64,000 nt of DNA from Kitasatospora purpeofusca. Lineage in GTDB: Bacteria; Actinomycetota; Actinomycetes; Streptomycetales; Streptomycetaceae. A program made the position numbers and the translations under genes. Positions 16,033 through 23,994 of this stretch are shown one piece after another; position 1 is the stretch's first letter, and the number at the start of each line of letters is the position of its first letter. The DNA is taken from assembly GCF_000718025.1 (NCBI RefSeq), contig NZ_JODS01000035.1, positions 10,030 through 74,029 on the forward strand, read 5' to 3'. The notes under the pieces were generated by a model. The model did not search any database, was not told the DNA's origin, and saw only the letters and a program-made list of their open reading frames with translations.

Positions 16033-16045
16033 GGTACGGCGTACC
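16033..16045. promoter_or_regulatory. Inverted repeat GGTAC-GGC-GTACC in the dehydratase/TetR divergent promoter
   Basis: Perfect five-base arms are followed directly by another GTACG (16046-16050). It overlaps the likely promoter of a leaderless TetR mRNA (TACGCT at 16047-16052, 7 bases before the ATG). A TetR dimer could repress both directions. Confidence 0.6.
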
Positions 16046-16059
16046 GTACGCTGTGCCGC

Positions 16060-16731
16060 ATGCCCCGGCAATCCGCCTCCCTCGACCGCGCCACGCCCGA
16101 ACGCATCGCGGTCGCCGCCCTGTCCGTCGTCGACGGCCAGGGCCCGTCCGCCCTCAGCTTCCGGACGCTCGCGGCCCACCTGGACATCTCGGTGGCCTCG
16201 CTCCAGCGCCGCTGCACCGATCTGGCGGGCCTGCTCGACCTGGTCACCGACCACCTCGCCGAACGGCTGCCGGAGATCGCGCCCGGCACCGCCTGGGCCG
16301 ACGCCACCGAGACCCGGTTCACCGCGCTGTACCGGCTGCTGACCGCCCACCCCGGGCTCGTCGCCCTGCGCGGCAGCCGCCCCTGGCTGGGCCGGAACCT
16401 GCTGGCCCGGCTGGTGGAACCGCAGCTCGCCGACAGCATGGCGGCCGGGATGACCGCGGAGGAGGCGATCACCGCGTACCGGCGGATGTACCTGCTCACC
16501 CTCGGCAGCGCGAGCTTCGTCGACCACCGCGACCCCGCCGCGACCCGGGCCGCGACCCGCACCGCGCTGGCCGCGCTCGACCCGGACACCTATCCCGTGC
16601 TGAGCGGCCGGCTCGCCGAGATCGTGCCCGTGGTGACCGACCACGAGGTGTACTACGGGGCGCTGCGCCAGCTGATCCGGGCTGCTGCGCCGTCGTCGGC
16701 TGTGTCCTCGCCGGCGGCGTCCGACGGCTGA
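16060..16731 (+). CDS. TetR-family transcriptional regulator
   Basis: A 223-residue protein. The N-terminal HTH spans about residues 15-60 (ERIAVAALSVVDGQGPSALSFRTLAAHLDISVASLQRRCTDLAGLLDLV in sequence), with the recognition helix around ISVASLQRRC. The rest is an all-helical ligand-binding domain. The ATG at 16060 fits a leaderless transcript. It is divergent from the PLP dehydratase gene and shares a palindromic operator with it. The ligand may be an amino acid or a related toxic compound, but nothing in the sequence fixes this. Confidence 0.88.
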   Translation: MPRQSASLDRATPERIAVAALSVVDGQGPSALSFRTLAAHLDISVASLQRRCTDLAGLLDLVTDHLAERLPEIAPGTAWADATETRFTALYRLLTAHPGLVALRGSRPWLGRNLLARLVEPQLADSMAAGMTAEEAITAYRRMYLLTLGSASFVDHRDPAATRAATRTALAALDPDTYPVLSGRLAEIVPVVTDHEVYYGALRQLIRAAAPSSAVSSPAASDG

Positions 16732-16962
16732 CCGGTGCCCCGGTGGCCGGTGCCCGGAAGGGTAGTGGTGTTCTTCCCCATGGGCCGCCCCGTCGCCGGT
16801 CCGGGTGCGGAGGGGCCCGTCCGGTCCGGCGCGTGCAGGCATTCCGCGCGCCGGACCGGCTCCCACCGTCGACGAGCGGGTCCCGCGCGGTCTGCCCGAC
16901 CTGCCCGATCTGCGTGCCGGAGTGCCTGAACGGTGCCGGACCTGGGAATATCCTTCGAACCG

Positions 16963-16997
16963 TACGAGAACGAAGAACTGTACGAGAACGAGAACTG
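16963..16997. repeat. Tandem 17/18-bp repeat (TACGAGAACGAAGAACTG) before the 69-residue gene
   Basis: Two head-to-tail copies, 16963-16980 and 16981-16997, the second lacking one A. They sit directly upstream of the ribosome site of the small membrane protein and could be twin regulator sites. Confidence 0.75.
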
Positions 16998-17009
16998 AGG
17001 GTGGGCGAC

Positions 17010-17219
17010 ATGATCGGTGCGGTGCTGATCGGGATCCTGGCGCTCGTCGTCGGGGGCTGTGTCTGCGTGGTGTGGGCCGACCGCGGTGGTCCCCGGTGGA
17101 CGCGCGCCGTGGCGGCGGCGACCGTCGGTGCGGGTCGGGCGGTGCGGCGCTACCAGAAGGCGCAGGGCCGCAAGGGCAACAACGGTCCCGAGACCCTCGG
17201 CGGCGGTGACGCGGGGTAG
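17010..17219 (+). CDS. Small single-pass membrane protein, 69 residues
   Basis: Starts MIGAVLIGILALVVGGCVCV at an ATG (17010) preceded by GAGGG. One hydrophobic helix (residues 2-22) is followed by a basic cytoplasmic tail (RAVRRYQKAQGRKG) and a glycine-rich end. An in-frame GTG at 17001 is also possible. The long frame further upstream is low-complexity. I recognise no family. A direct repeat lies upstream and a 36-bp palindrome just downstream, so it looks like a self-contained, regulated unit. The function is unknown. Confidence 0.65.
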   Translation: MIGAVLIGILALVVGGCVCVVWADRGGPRWTRAVAAATVGAGRAVRRYQKAQGRKGNNGPETLGGGDAG

Positions 17220-17566
17220 GTGCGTGGCCGTGGTTCGCGGCGCATGTGGCTTTCACTGGTGCCCCTGCCGATCGGCAGGGGCACCAGTGCGTCGGGCGAG
17301 GCGGAAATGTGCCGATCGGTACAGGCGGACGGTGGTGGGGGAGGGGCAGGCTGGGGGACGTCGGGCTGCCGGTGGGGCGGCCCTGGAAATGAGGTCCCGT
17401 GGTCGACCACCTCTCCCGCCGGGTTGCGGGCGCCGAGCTGCTGCGCCGCCTACTGCCTGCGGCTGTCCGTGAGTTGCTGAGCGTCGTCGCCACCGCCGTC
17501 CGCCGCGCGTTCCGCTCCACCGGCCGCCCCGGCGTGACCTCGCGCGCGGTGCTCCGGAGCACGGCC
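17220..17566. other. 347-bp gene-poor gap
   Basis: Apart from the palindrome at 17254-17289 and a short GTGGTCGACCAC palindrome (17399-17410), I see nothing here. Frames on both strands lack recognisable protein character. Confidence 0.5.
17254..17289. terminator. 36-bp perfect palindrome, likely bidirectional terminator
   Basis: CACTGGTGCCCCTGCCGA is followed at once by its exact complement, giving 18-base arms with no spacer. As RNA it would fold to a long hairpin with a tight loop about 35 bases after the 69-residue gene stop. No U-tract follows. Confidence 0.7.
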
Positions 17567-17926
17567 TCAGCGGTTGCCCTCGACGCGCTCGACCCGGACG
17601 ACGATCGTCCGCCAGAGCCAGCCCACCGAGAGCGGCAGCGACACCAGGCCGAGGCCGACGGCGCCGCGCATCCGGTTGCCCGCGACGCCGCCGCAGTCAC
17701 CGGTGGCCCGAGAGTCGTCGAAGGCGTCGTAGAACACCGGCGAACCGCAGTGCACCGTCGTGCCGTTCCGGTACTCGTGCGAGGCCGGGACGAAGGCCAT
17801 CCCGATCGCCCACAACCAGGCGGCCAGCGCGAGCAGCCCCAGCGCGTGCACTCCCCACCCCCGCGAACGCTCGGCGCGCCGCCACGCCCGCTCGTCACGT
17901 TCCCTCAAGTACTCCCCGACGTCCAT
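17567..17926 (-). CDS. Small membrane protein with two transmembrane segments
   Basis: A 119-residue protein, start ATG 17926 (MDVGEYLRERDERAWRRAER) with a GGGGGAA ribosome site 5 bases upstream. A longer frame to 18175 adds only low-complexity sequence. A charged N-terminal helix leads into one membrane segment (GVHALGLLALAAWLWAIGMA). An extracytoplasmic loop with two cysteines follows (VHCGSPVFYDAF and TGDCGGV), then a second membrane segment (GAVGLGLVSLPLSVGWLW) and a short basic tail. The paired cysteines in the loop suggest a disulfide. I know no family name and assign no function. Confidence 0.72.
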   Translation of the reverse strand: MDVGEYLRERDERAWRRAERSRGWGVHALGLLALAAWLWAIGMAFVPASHEYRNGTTVHCGSPVFYDAFDDSRATGDCGGVAGNRMRGAVGLGLVSLPLSVGWLWRTIVVRVERVEGNR

Positions 17927-18106
17927 GCCGTTCCCCCACTCCGATGCGATCGACGGTCGGGGGAGAGCATCCCAGGCCGCGTCATCCCGCTTCCCTTCCG
18001 CCTCCCTTCCCCTCCCTGCTTCGCGCCGGAAGTCGGCGTCACCGACTTCCCACTCCGGTACGGCGGTCGGCCGTGACGCCGGTACCGGGCGCTCGTTGCG
18101 CGGGGC

Positions 18107-18574
18107 GTGAAGACGACCCGCGCCCTCGCCCTCCTCGCGACCACGCTGCTCACCACCGCCCTCGCGAGCGCCCACGGCCCTCTCGGCAGCGCCGCCACGA
18201 CCTCACCCACCACCGTCCTCGCCCCGGGGACGAGTGCTCCAGGAACGAGCGCCCCGGGGACGAGCCTGCGCCTCACCGTCGCGCACGGTGAGACCCCCTC
18301 CAGCGGAACGCCCCGCACCGTCACCCTCGAATGCCCGCCCTACGGCGGCACCGCCACCACCCACCCCGACCCCGCGACCGCCTGCCGCCTCGTCGACTCC
18401 GTGAACGGGGACCTCGGCCGACTCGACGTCGACCCGGGTGTCTGCACCGACCAGTACGACCCCTACACCGCCACCGCCTCCGGCACCTACCGGGGGCACC
18501 CGGTCTCGTTCCGGCACACCTACGGCAACCACTGCGTCCTGCTCCGCACCACCGGGGCGGTCTTCGACTTCTGA
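18107..18574 (+). CDS. Secreted subtilisin-inhibitor-like (SSI) protein with unusual reactive site
   Basis: A 155-residue exported protein with GTG start at 18107. The signal peptide is residues 1-22 (ALALLATTLLTTALASAHG). A linker with APGTS repeated three times follows, then a domain of about 100 residues with four cysteines in the Streptomyces subtilisin inhibitor pattern: LECPPYGGT, ATACRLVDSVNGDL, VCTDQYDPYTA and GNHCVLL. In classic SSI the reactive bond is Met-Val in CPMVYDP. Here the aligned segment is CTDQYDP, so the P1 residue would be Asp. That is unlike the usual Met or Lys and may mean a different target protease or loss of inhibition. Alignment of the loop is by eye on the shared C and YDP. 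Confidence 0.85.
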   Translation: MKTTRALALLATTLLTTALASAHGPLGSAATTSPTTVLAPGTSAPGTSAPGTSLRLTVAHGETPSSGTPRTVTLECPPYGGTATTHPDPATACRLVDSVNGDLGRLDVDPGVCTDQYDPYTATASGTYRGHPVSFRHTYGNHCVLLRTTGAVFDF

Positions 18575-18732
18575 TCCCCGGGCCTTCGGACCCCGGCCGC
18601 CCAGCGGTGTCCGGGGTCACTCGAATACCCGTGCGCGAACTGAGTGATCGTTCTGCTTCAATGTCTCGTCCCCGTCGAGACGCGCGAGATCCCCGCCGTC
18701 TGGGACGGGGGTTCCGACGAGATGGGGGAAGC

Positions 18733-21624
18733 ATGTACACGAGACGACGGGGCTCCAGACCCGGCGTGAGGTCGGGCCGCTGGGCGGTTCTCGCCGTGGC
18801 GGCCGGCCTGACGCTGTTCCCGGGCCTGGCGACGGCGGCCTCGGCCACCGGCCCCGCGACGGCTCCGGCGACGGCACCGGCAGCCGCAGCAGCGGCCCCG
18901 GCCGCACCGGGAGAGACCACGGCCAAGCTGGCCGGCGGCGCGCTCCCCGACCAGCAGGACCTCGCCGGAGCCTTCGTCCCCAGCGGCCCGACCCGGCTGC
19001 TGGACACCCGCGACGGCACCGGCACGGGCGGCGACGTCCGGCCCGTGGGCCAGAGCCCGTTGATCCTGGACGTCTCCGACGTGTCCGGCAACCCCTCGGT
19101 CAGGCCGACCGCGGTGGTCCTCAACGTCACCGTCACCAACCCGACCGGTGACAGCTACCTGGCGGTCTACGCGCCCGGCGGGGTCCGCCCCACCACCTCC
19201 AACCTGAACTTCTCGCCCGGCCAGACCGTGCCCAACCAGGTCACCGTCCCGGTCGGCTCCGACGGCCGGGTGGCCTTCTTCAACCACGTCGGTACCACCG
19301 ACGTCATCGCCGACCTCGCCGGCTACTTCACCCTCGACAAGGCCGCGTCGACCTTCGTCGCCAACGGCCCGACCCGTCTGCTGGACACCCGTGAGGGCAC
19401 CGGCACCGGCGGAGTGAAGGCCCAGGTGGGCGACAACGCCAGCATCGGACTGCAGGTCGCGGGCGTCGCGGGCGTGCCGGCCCGGAACGTCTCCGCGGTG
19501 GTCCTCAACGTCACGGTGACCGGGCCGACCGGCGAGAGCTTCCTGACGGTCTACCCGAGCGGCAACGCCGTCCCCTCGGCGTCCAACCTGAACTTCTCGC
19601 CCGGTCAGACGGTGCCGAACCTGGTCACGGTGCCGATCGGCGCGGACGGCAAGGTGGCGTTCTACAACCACGTCGGCTCCACCGACGTCGTCGCCGACCT
19701 CGCCGGCTACTACGTCTCCGGCGAGCCCCGGACCGGTGGCGTGTTCCGGACGCTCGGGACGCCGAAGCGGCTGCTGGACACCCGTGACGGCACCGGCACC
19801 GGCGGCGTGCGAGCCCAGGTGGGCGACAATGCGAGCATCGGGTTGCAGGTCGCGGGTGTCTCGGAGGTCCCGTCTCGCAGCGTCACGGCCGTTGTTCTCA
19901 ACGTCACGGTCACCGAGCCGACCGCCGAGAGCTTCGTCTCCGTCTACCCGAGTGGCCGGAACGTTCCCTCGGCCTCGAACCTGAACTTCTCGGCCGGTCA
20001 GACGGTGCCGAACCTGGTCACGGTGCCGGTCGGCGCGGACGGCAAGGTGGCGTTCTACAACCACGTCGGCTCCACCGACGTGGTCGCGGACGTCTTCGGC
20101 TACTTCAGCGCGGGCGACCGGCTGGGCCTGTCCGCCCTGAGCTTCTCCCAGCCGACCGTCGACGCCTCCACCGGGACGGCCGCGGTCACCGTCACCTGGA
20201 CCGTGACCGCCTCCGACCCGGACGCTCGCCAGAACGGCGGCACGATCGTCATCCGCCAGCAGGGCGACGCGCCGGACACCTACGTCGGCCAGAGGCGCGT
20301 GGTCCCCTTCCTCCAGGGAAGCAGCGGCTACGGGGCCGACTTCGTCTCCGGCAACGCGGCGAGCGCCACCTACTCGTACCGCTTCGCCGTGCCGCGCTAC
20401 GCGGGCGCCGCCACCGCGAAGTGGGCGGTCTCGCTGGTGACGGTCCACGAGATCCAGACCCAGCAGCGCCAGGTGCTGGCCGGATCCGCCCTGGGCGGCT
20501 TCGGGAACGTCCTCACCGCGACCTCGCAGGTCTCGACGACGACGGCGCTCCAGCCGACCGTGTCGACCGTCTACACCGGGCGCCCCGCCTACGTGTTCAC
20601 GGGCGACAACGCCTACGTGCGCTACGACCTCGGCATCCAGGAGCAGCAGTCGGGCTTCTGGAAGGGCACGCTGCAGCTGGCCGGACCCGGCGGTGCCATG
20701 CTCACCGGGTCGTTCGAGAATTCCACCTACAACGGGCAGCTCTACTCGACCTGCCAGCACGACGCCACCTACCCGACCTGCTACGTCCTGGTACTGATTC
20801 CCTCCACGGCACCGGCCGGGACGTGGAGCGTCTCCGCGGTGACGCTCACCAACAACGCGGGCCAGTCCAAGTCCTTCCGCGGGCTCAACGCCCCGCTGAT
20901 CACCGTCACGTCCAACGGGACCGTCCAGGCCGGCGGGTTCACCGCGACGCCGAACGAGCTCAACACCTGGACGGGGCCCGCCGCGTTCAAGGTGTCGATG
21001 AACGTGTGGGGCGCACATGGGGGCGTCCGCTCGATCGAGTTGTTCTGGACCGGCCCGTGCGGCCCCTCGGTGACGTTCCCGACCGTGGAGCCGGACGGCA
21101 GGTACTCCGTCCCGGCCGTGCTCGGCCAGTCGAACAACGGTTCGCCGTCCGGCTGTGCCCTCACCGGGGCGGCTGTAACGGACGGCGCCGGGAACGTGGC
21201 CCTCTACGGTTCGGACTTCTCCGCACCGGGCATCGGCGTGCAGGTCCGGGGCGTCGGGAACACCACGCCGCCGACGGTGACTTCGGCGGCGCTGAACGTC
21301 ACCAGCATCCCGCAGAGCCAGGCGCTCAACCGTTCCTTCGTGGTGTACGCGCAGGTGGTCGCTCCCGTCGCCCCGGTCAACGGGTACTGGTGCTACCTGT
21401 ACGACAGCACGGGCAAGGTCGTGGGTCGGAATTTCAGTGGCACGACCGTTGGCCCGGACGGGAAGGCCATGCTTTTCGTCCCCGTCCCGTACGGGATCGC
21501 GGTGGGCACCTACACCGTCGGTTTCGAGGTCAGCGACGCCAGCTGGCTGAGCACCGGCTACGGCACCCCGGGCGGGCAGCCCGTCCCGGGTGGACCGCTC
21601 ACGCTGGAGATCACCGAGGGGTGA
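18733..21624 (+). CDS. Large secreted protein with three tandem beta-rich repeats
   Basis: A 963-residue exported protein. The ATG at 18733 has a GGGGGAA ribosome site. The signal peptide runs to about residue 36 (LTLFPGLATAASA), followed by an Ala/Pro-rich linker. Three repeats of about 125 residues follow, each opening with GPTRLLDTRDGTGTGG or a close variant (the third is GTPKRLLDTRDGTGTGG). All three contain VVLNVTVT, a SNLNFS-GQTVPN motif and a F-NHVG-TDV end, spanning roughly residues 85-460. Copies 2 and 3 are also very similar as DNA. The second half (about 470-963) is Thr/Ser/Gly-rich and resembles Ig-like cell-surface modules. The repeat unit occurs in many actinobacterial exported proteins without known activity. 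I infer a cell-surface or matrix role. Confidence 0.85.
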   Translation: MYTRRRGSRPGVRSGRWAVLAVAAGLTLFPGLATAASATGPATAPATAPAAAAAAPAAPGETTAKLAGGALPDQQDLAGAFVPSGPTRLLDTRDGTGTGGDVRPVGQSPLILDVSDVSGNPSVRPTAVVLNVTVTNPTGDSYLAVYAPGGVRPTTSNLNFSPGQTVPNQVTVPVGSDGRVAFFNHVGTTDVIADLAGYFTLDKAASTFVANGPTRLLDTREGTGTGGVKAQVGDNASIGLQVAGVAGVPARNVSAVVLNVTVTGPTGESFLTVYPSGNAVPSASNLNFSPGQTVPNLVTVPIGADGKVAFYNHVGSTDVVADLAGYYVSGEPRTGGVFRTLGTPKRLLDTRDGTGTGGVRAQVGDNASIGLQVAGVSEVPSRSVTAVVLNVTVTEPTAESFVSVYPSGRNVPSASNLNFSAGQTVPNLVTVPVGADGKVAFYNHVGSTDVVADVFGYFSAGDRLGLSALSFSQPTVDASTGTAAVTVTWTVTASDPDARQNGGTIVIRQQGDAPDTYVGQRRVVPFLQGSSGYGADFVSGNAASATYSYRFAVPRYAGAATAKWAVSLVTVHEIQTQQRQVLAGSALGGFGNVLTATSQVSTTTALQPTVSTVYTGRPAYVFTGDNAYVRYDLGIQEQQSGFWKGTLQLAGPGGAMLTGSFENSTYNGQLYSTCQHDATYPTCYVLVLIPSTAPAGTWSVSAVTLTNNAGQSKSFRGLNAPLITVTSNGTVQAGGFTATPNELNTWTGPAAFKVSMNVWGAHGGVRSIELFWTGPCGPSVTFPTVEPDGRYSVPAVLGQSNNGSPSGCALTGAAVTDGAGNVALYGSDFSAPGIGVQVRGVGNTTPPTVTSAALNVTSIPQSQALNRSFVVYAQVVAPVAPVNGYWCYLYDSTGKVVGRNFSGTTVGPDGKAMLFVPVPYGIAVGTYTVGFEVSDASWLSTGYGTPGGQPVPGGPLTLEITEG

Positions 21625-21655
21625 CCTCCGGCGAGAGCCCCGGCAATGGCTGACT

Positions 21656-21693
21656 CTGGCTGCCCGCTACGACGCGTCGTAGCGGGCAGCCAG
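21656..21693. terminator. 38-bp perfect palindrome overlapping the WYL stop codon
   Basis: CTGGCTGCCCGCTACGAC, GC, then the exact complement. The stop codon of the leftward WYL gene (21669-21667) lies inside the left arm. It serves convergent genes on both sides. Confidence 0.8.
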
Positions 21694-22614
21694 CTTTCGT
21701 ACGGTGGCGGCGATGCGTTCCCGCAGCGCCGCCGGTGCCAGCACCTCGACGTCCGCGCCCAGGCGGAGGAACTCCCCGTGCGCGTGCTCGACCGACTCGA
21801 TCGGCACCCGGGCCTCCGTCCACTCATCACCACCCGAACGTGTGAGGCCGAGACGCCGCGCGCCCTCCGACGTCACCCGGACGAGTGCCTCGCCGGTGTG
21901 CAAGCGGGCCCGGAAGTCGGCCACATGCGCGCGCCAGTGGGCGCCGAGGTCGAACCCGGCGGGCGGCGCGGTGCCGGCTTCCTCCTCCAGGAGTCGCAGC
22001 CCGAGGATCTGGTCGACGCGGTACGTCCGCAGCCCGGACGCCCCGCCCGCGACCAGGTACCAGCGCCCGGCCTTCAGCACCAGCCCGTACGGCTCGACCC
22101 GCCGCTCGATCTCCTCCGGCGCCCGCCAACGCCGGTAGCGCAGCAGCACCGCCCGCCGCTCCCAGACAGCGGTGGCGACGGCCCCGAGGTGCGGGTGCGG
22201 CGCGCGGTCGGCGTCGCCGTACCAGCCGGGCGCGTCGAGCAGGAAGCGCTGCCGGATCCGTCCGGCGTGCTCCCGCAGGGCGGCGGGGAGCGCCGCGTCC
22301 AGCTTCAGCCGGGCGGTCGCGAGGGCCTCCCCGAGCCCGAGTTGGGCGGCGGCCTCGGGCAGCGCGGCGAGGAAGGCGGCCTGCGCCTCGTCGCCGGTGA
22401 GCCCGGTGAGGCGGGTCCGGTAGCCGTCGAGCAGCCGGTAGCCGCCGGCGTGCCCGGCGTCCCCGTAGAGCGGGATCCCGGCGGCGGCGAGGGCCTCGAC
22501 GTCCCGGTAGACGGTCCGGACGGAGACCTCCAGCTCCTCGGCGAGCTGCCGGGCGGTCATCCGGCCCCGGTTCTGGAGCAGGAGCAGCAGGGTGACGAGT
22601 CGGCTCGCGCGCAT
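21667..22614 (-). CDS. YafY/DeoR-type transcriptional regulator with WYL domain
   Basis: A 315-residue protein. The N-terminal winged HTH (residues 1-55: MRASRLVTLLLLLQNRGRMT, then ARQLAEELEVSVRTVYRDVEAL) is of the HTH_11 type. A WYL domain occupies about residues 135-210 (RYRRWRAPEEIERRVEPYGL, then VLKAGRWYLVAG), and a C-terminal WCX-like extension ends AARYDAS. I prefer ATG 22614 over a GTG at 22638, because the earlier codon lies inside the palindromic operator at 22632-22660. It is divergent from a two-gene unit. WYL regulators sense small ligands or nucleic acid; the signal here is unknown. Confidence 0.9.
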   Translation of the reverse strand: MRASRLVTLLLLLQNRGRMTARQLAEELEVSVRTVYRDVEALAAAGIPLYGDAGHAGGYRLLDGYRTRLTGLTGDEAQAAFLAALPEAAAQLGLGEALATARLKLDAALPAALREHAGRIRQRFLLDAPGWYGDADRAPHPHLGAVATAVWERRAVLLRYRRWRAPEEIERRVEPYGLVLKAGRWYLVAGGASGLRTYRVDQILGLRLLEEEAGTAPPAGFDLGAHWRAHVADFRARLHTGEALVRVTSEGARRLGLTRSGGDEWTEARVPIESVEHAHGEFLRLGADVEVLAPAALRERIAATVRKLAARYDAS

Positions 22615-22631
22615 GGCGTCGAGTATCCGCG

Positions 22632-22660
22632 ACTCCACTGACAGAGGATGTCAGTGGAGT
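22632..22660. promoter_or_regulatory. Perfect 12-bp inverted repeat operator of the WYL regulator
   Basis: ACTCCACTGACA, spacer GAGGA, then TGTCAGTGGAGT. It lies 18 bp from both the WYL start (22614) and the divergent ORF start (22679), so one bound dimer would cover both promoters. Confidence 0.85.
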
Positions 22661-22678
22661 GTCCATAACCTGCGGCGC

Positions 22679-23155
22679 ATGAACGATTTCGACTTCCTCC
22701 ACGGCTCCTGGGACGTGGCCAACCGCCGTCTCGCCGCACCGCTGACCCCCGGCTCCGAGGTGTGGGAGGAGTTCCCGGGGCGGTCGGTGGTCCGGCCGCT
22801 GTTCGGCGGCGCCGGCAACATCGACGAGATCACTTTCCCCACCCTCGGTGGCCGCCAGGGAGTGACCCTGCGGCTGTTCGACCGGGAGGCCGGGCAGTGG
22901 TCGATCTATTGGTCCAGCAGCCGGACCGGCCGGCTCGACCCGCCCGTGACCGGGGGTTTCACAGGGGACCGGGGCGACTTCTACGGCGACGACAGCTACG
23001 AGGGACGGCCGATCCGGGTGCACTTCACCTGGCACCGGCTCGGCCCGGACGCGGCGCGCTGGGAGCAGGAGTTCTCGGCGGACGGGGGAGTGACGTGGGA
23101 GCTCAACTGGACCATGGACTTCACCCGCACCGGACCGGCGGCGGCCGGCCTGTGA
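22679..23155 (+). CDS. DUF1579-like/lipocalin-like small protein
   Basis: A 158-residue soluble protein starting MNDFDFLHGSWDVANRRLAA. The opening FDFLHGSWDV followed by a series of amphipathic strands (VTLRLFDREAGQWSIYWSSS, then GRGDFYGDDSYEGRPIRVHF-like) is typical of DUF1579-type beta-barrel proteins. WELNWTMDFTR ends the barrel. It starts 18 bp from the palindromic operator and overlaps the next gene as GTGA, so the two form a WYL-controlled operon. No catalytic residues are evident. Its likely role is ligand binding or detoxification, by inference only. Confidence 0.78.
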   Translation: MNDFDFLHGSWDVANRRLAAPLTPGSEVWEEFPGRSVVRPLFGGAGNIDEITFPTLGGRQGVTLRLFDREAGQWSIYWSSSRTGRLDPPVTGGFTGDRGDFYGDDSYEGRPIRVHFTWHRLGPDAARWEQEFSADGGVTWELNWTMDFTRTGPAAAGL

Positions 23156-23700
23156 ACACTCTGCGTATTGTCGAACTCCGCCGCTACACCCTGTACCCGG
23201 GCGCCCGGGACACCCTGATCGAGCTGTTCGAGCGCGAGTTCGTGACCGGGCAGGAGGCGGTCGGCATCGCGGTGGGCGGCCGCTTCCGCGACCTGGACGA
23301 CCCGGACCGCTTCGTCTGGATGCGGTCCTTCCCCGACATGGCGAGCCGCCGGCGCTCCCTGGAGGCGTTCTACGGCGGCCCGGTGTGGCGTCGGCACCGC
23401 GACGCGGCGAACGCGACGATGCTCGACAGCGACGACGTGTTCCTGCTGCGCGGCCCGGGCTTCGCCGCCGTGGACGCGGACGTGGCCGTCTCCGTCTGCC
23501 ACCCCGAGGACGCGGCCGCCTTCGACGCGTACGCTGCTCAGCACCTGGACCCGTCCCACGCCCTCCACCGCACCGAGCACGCGCCGAACGACTTCCTGGC
23601 CCTCCCCGTCCGCGCGGGCGAGGACGTCCGGGTGTGGTTCAACGGCCCTGCCGAGGCGCCCCCGTGGCCGTCGGAGCGGCTGCGCCTGGCGAGGGTATGA
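23152..23700 (+). CDS. NIPSNAP-family protein
   Basis: A 182-residue protein, GTG start at 23152 overlapping the preceding stop (GTGA). The first part, MNTLRIVELRRYTLYPGARD, then LIELFEREFVTGQEAVGI and RFVWMRSFPDM, matches the NIPSNAP ferredoxin-like fold: ELRxYTxxPG, a following helix and a W-x-R/S-F-x-D strand. A second, degenerate half follows (AVSVCHPEDAAAFDAYAAQH). The family lacks a firm biochemical role. Co-transcription with the DUF1579-like gene under the WYL regulator suggests a shared stress or degradation function. Confidence 0.85.
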   Translation: MNTLRIVELRRYTLYPGARDTLIELFEREFVTGQEAVGIAVGGRFRDLDDPDRFVWMRSFPDMASRRRSLEAFYGGPVWRRHRDAANATMLDSDDVFLLRGPGFAAVDADVAVSVCHPEDAAAFDAYAAQHLDPSHALHRTEHAPNDFLALPVRAGEDVRVWFNGPAEAPPWPSERLRLARV

Positions 23701-23704
23701 CACG

Positions 23705-23756
23705 ACGGCGGAGTGGGAAGTCGGTGGATCCGACCTCCCGCTCCGCCGTTTGTTGC
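23705..23756. terminator. Convergent terminator after the NIPSNAP gene
   Basis: An imperfect long hairpin (ACGGCGGAG pairing with CTCCGCCGT, with an inner GTCGG/CCGAC stem) is followed by TTTGTTGCTT, a rare U-rich tail for this window. It lies between convergent genes. Confidence 0.75.
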
Positions 23757-23760
23757 TTCG

Positions 23761-23994
23761 TCAGACCGTGAAGTCCGGAGCCTGCGCCTCGATCGCCTTG
23801 ACGAAGGCGGTCCACTCGGCGCGGTCGAACGCGAGGTGCGGCCGCTCGGGGTTTTTGTCGTCGCCGACCCAGACGTCCCCGTTGGGGAAGCGAGCGACGA
23901 TCACGCAGTCGCCGTTGCCCTCGGCGGAAAAAGGAGACTTGGACCAGCTCGCGTCGGTGGGATCGTGGTCGTAGGGGTCGTGCTTGTGGCTCAC
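23761..23994 (-). CDS. DUF397-family small protein of a whiJ-type locus
   Basis: A 77-residue acidic protein. The core SWSKSPFSAEGNGDCVIVAR, then GDVWVGDDKNPERPHLAFDRAEWTAFVKAI is a clear DUF397 domain (S-x-x-S, C-V-E/I-V, R-D-S/K, F-x-x-x-E-W-x-x-F). A GTG start at 23994 overlaps the stop of the HTH gene as GTGA. DUF397 proteins in Streptomyces pair with WhiJ/Scr1-type HTH proteins and often modulate them. This partner gene is broken (see 23991-24851), so the small protein may now be without its usual partner. Confidence 0.88.
   Translation of the reverse strand: MSHKHDPYDHDPTDASWSKSPFSAEGNGDCVIVARFPNGDVWVGDDKNPERPHLAFDRAEWTAFVKAIEAQAPDFTV

Noticed and set aside
17399..18076. 225-codon plus-strand frame opposite the two-helix membrane protein
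   Set aside because: Arg/Pro-rich with no fold-like pattern; the minus-strand gene has a ribosome site, two membrane segments and paired cysteines.
18956..20110. Repeated DNA in the 963-residue protein as a mobile or CRISPR repeat
   Set aside because: The periodicity follows protein domain repeats and stays in frame.
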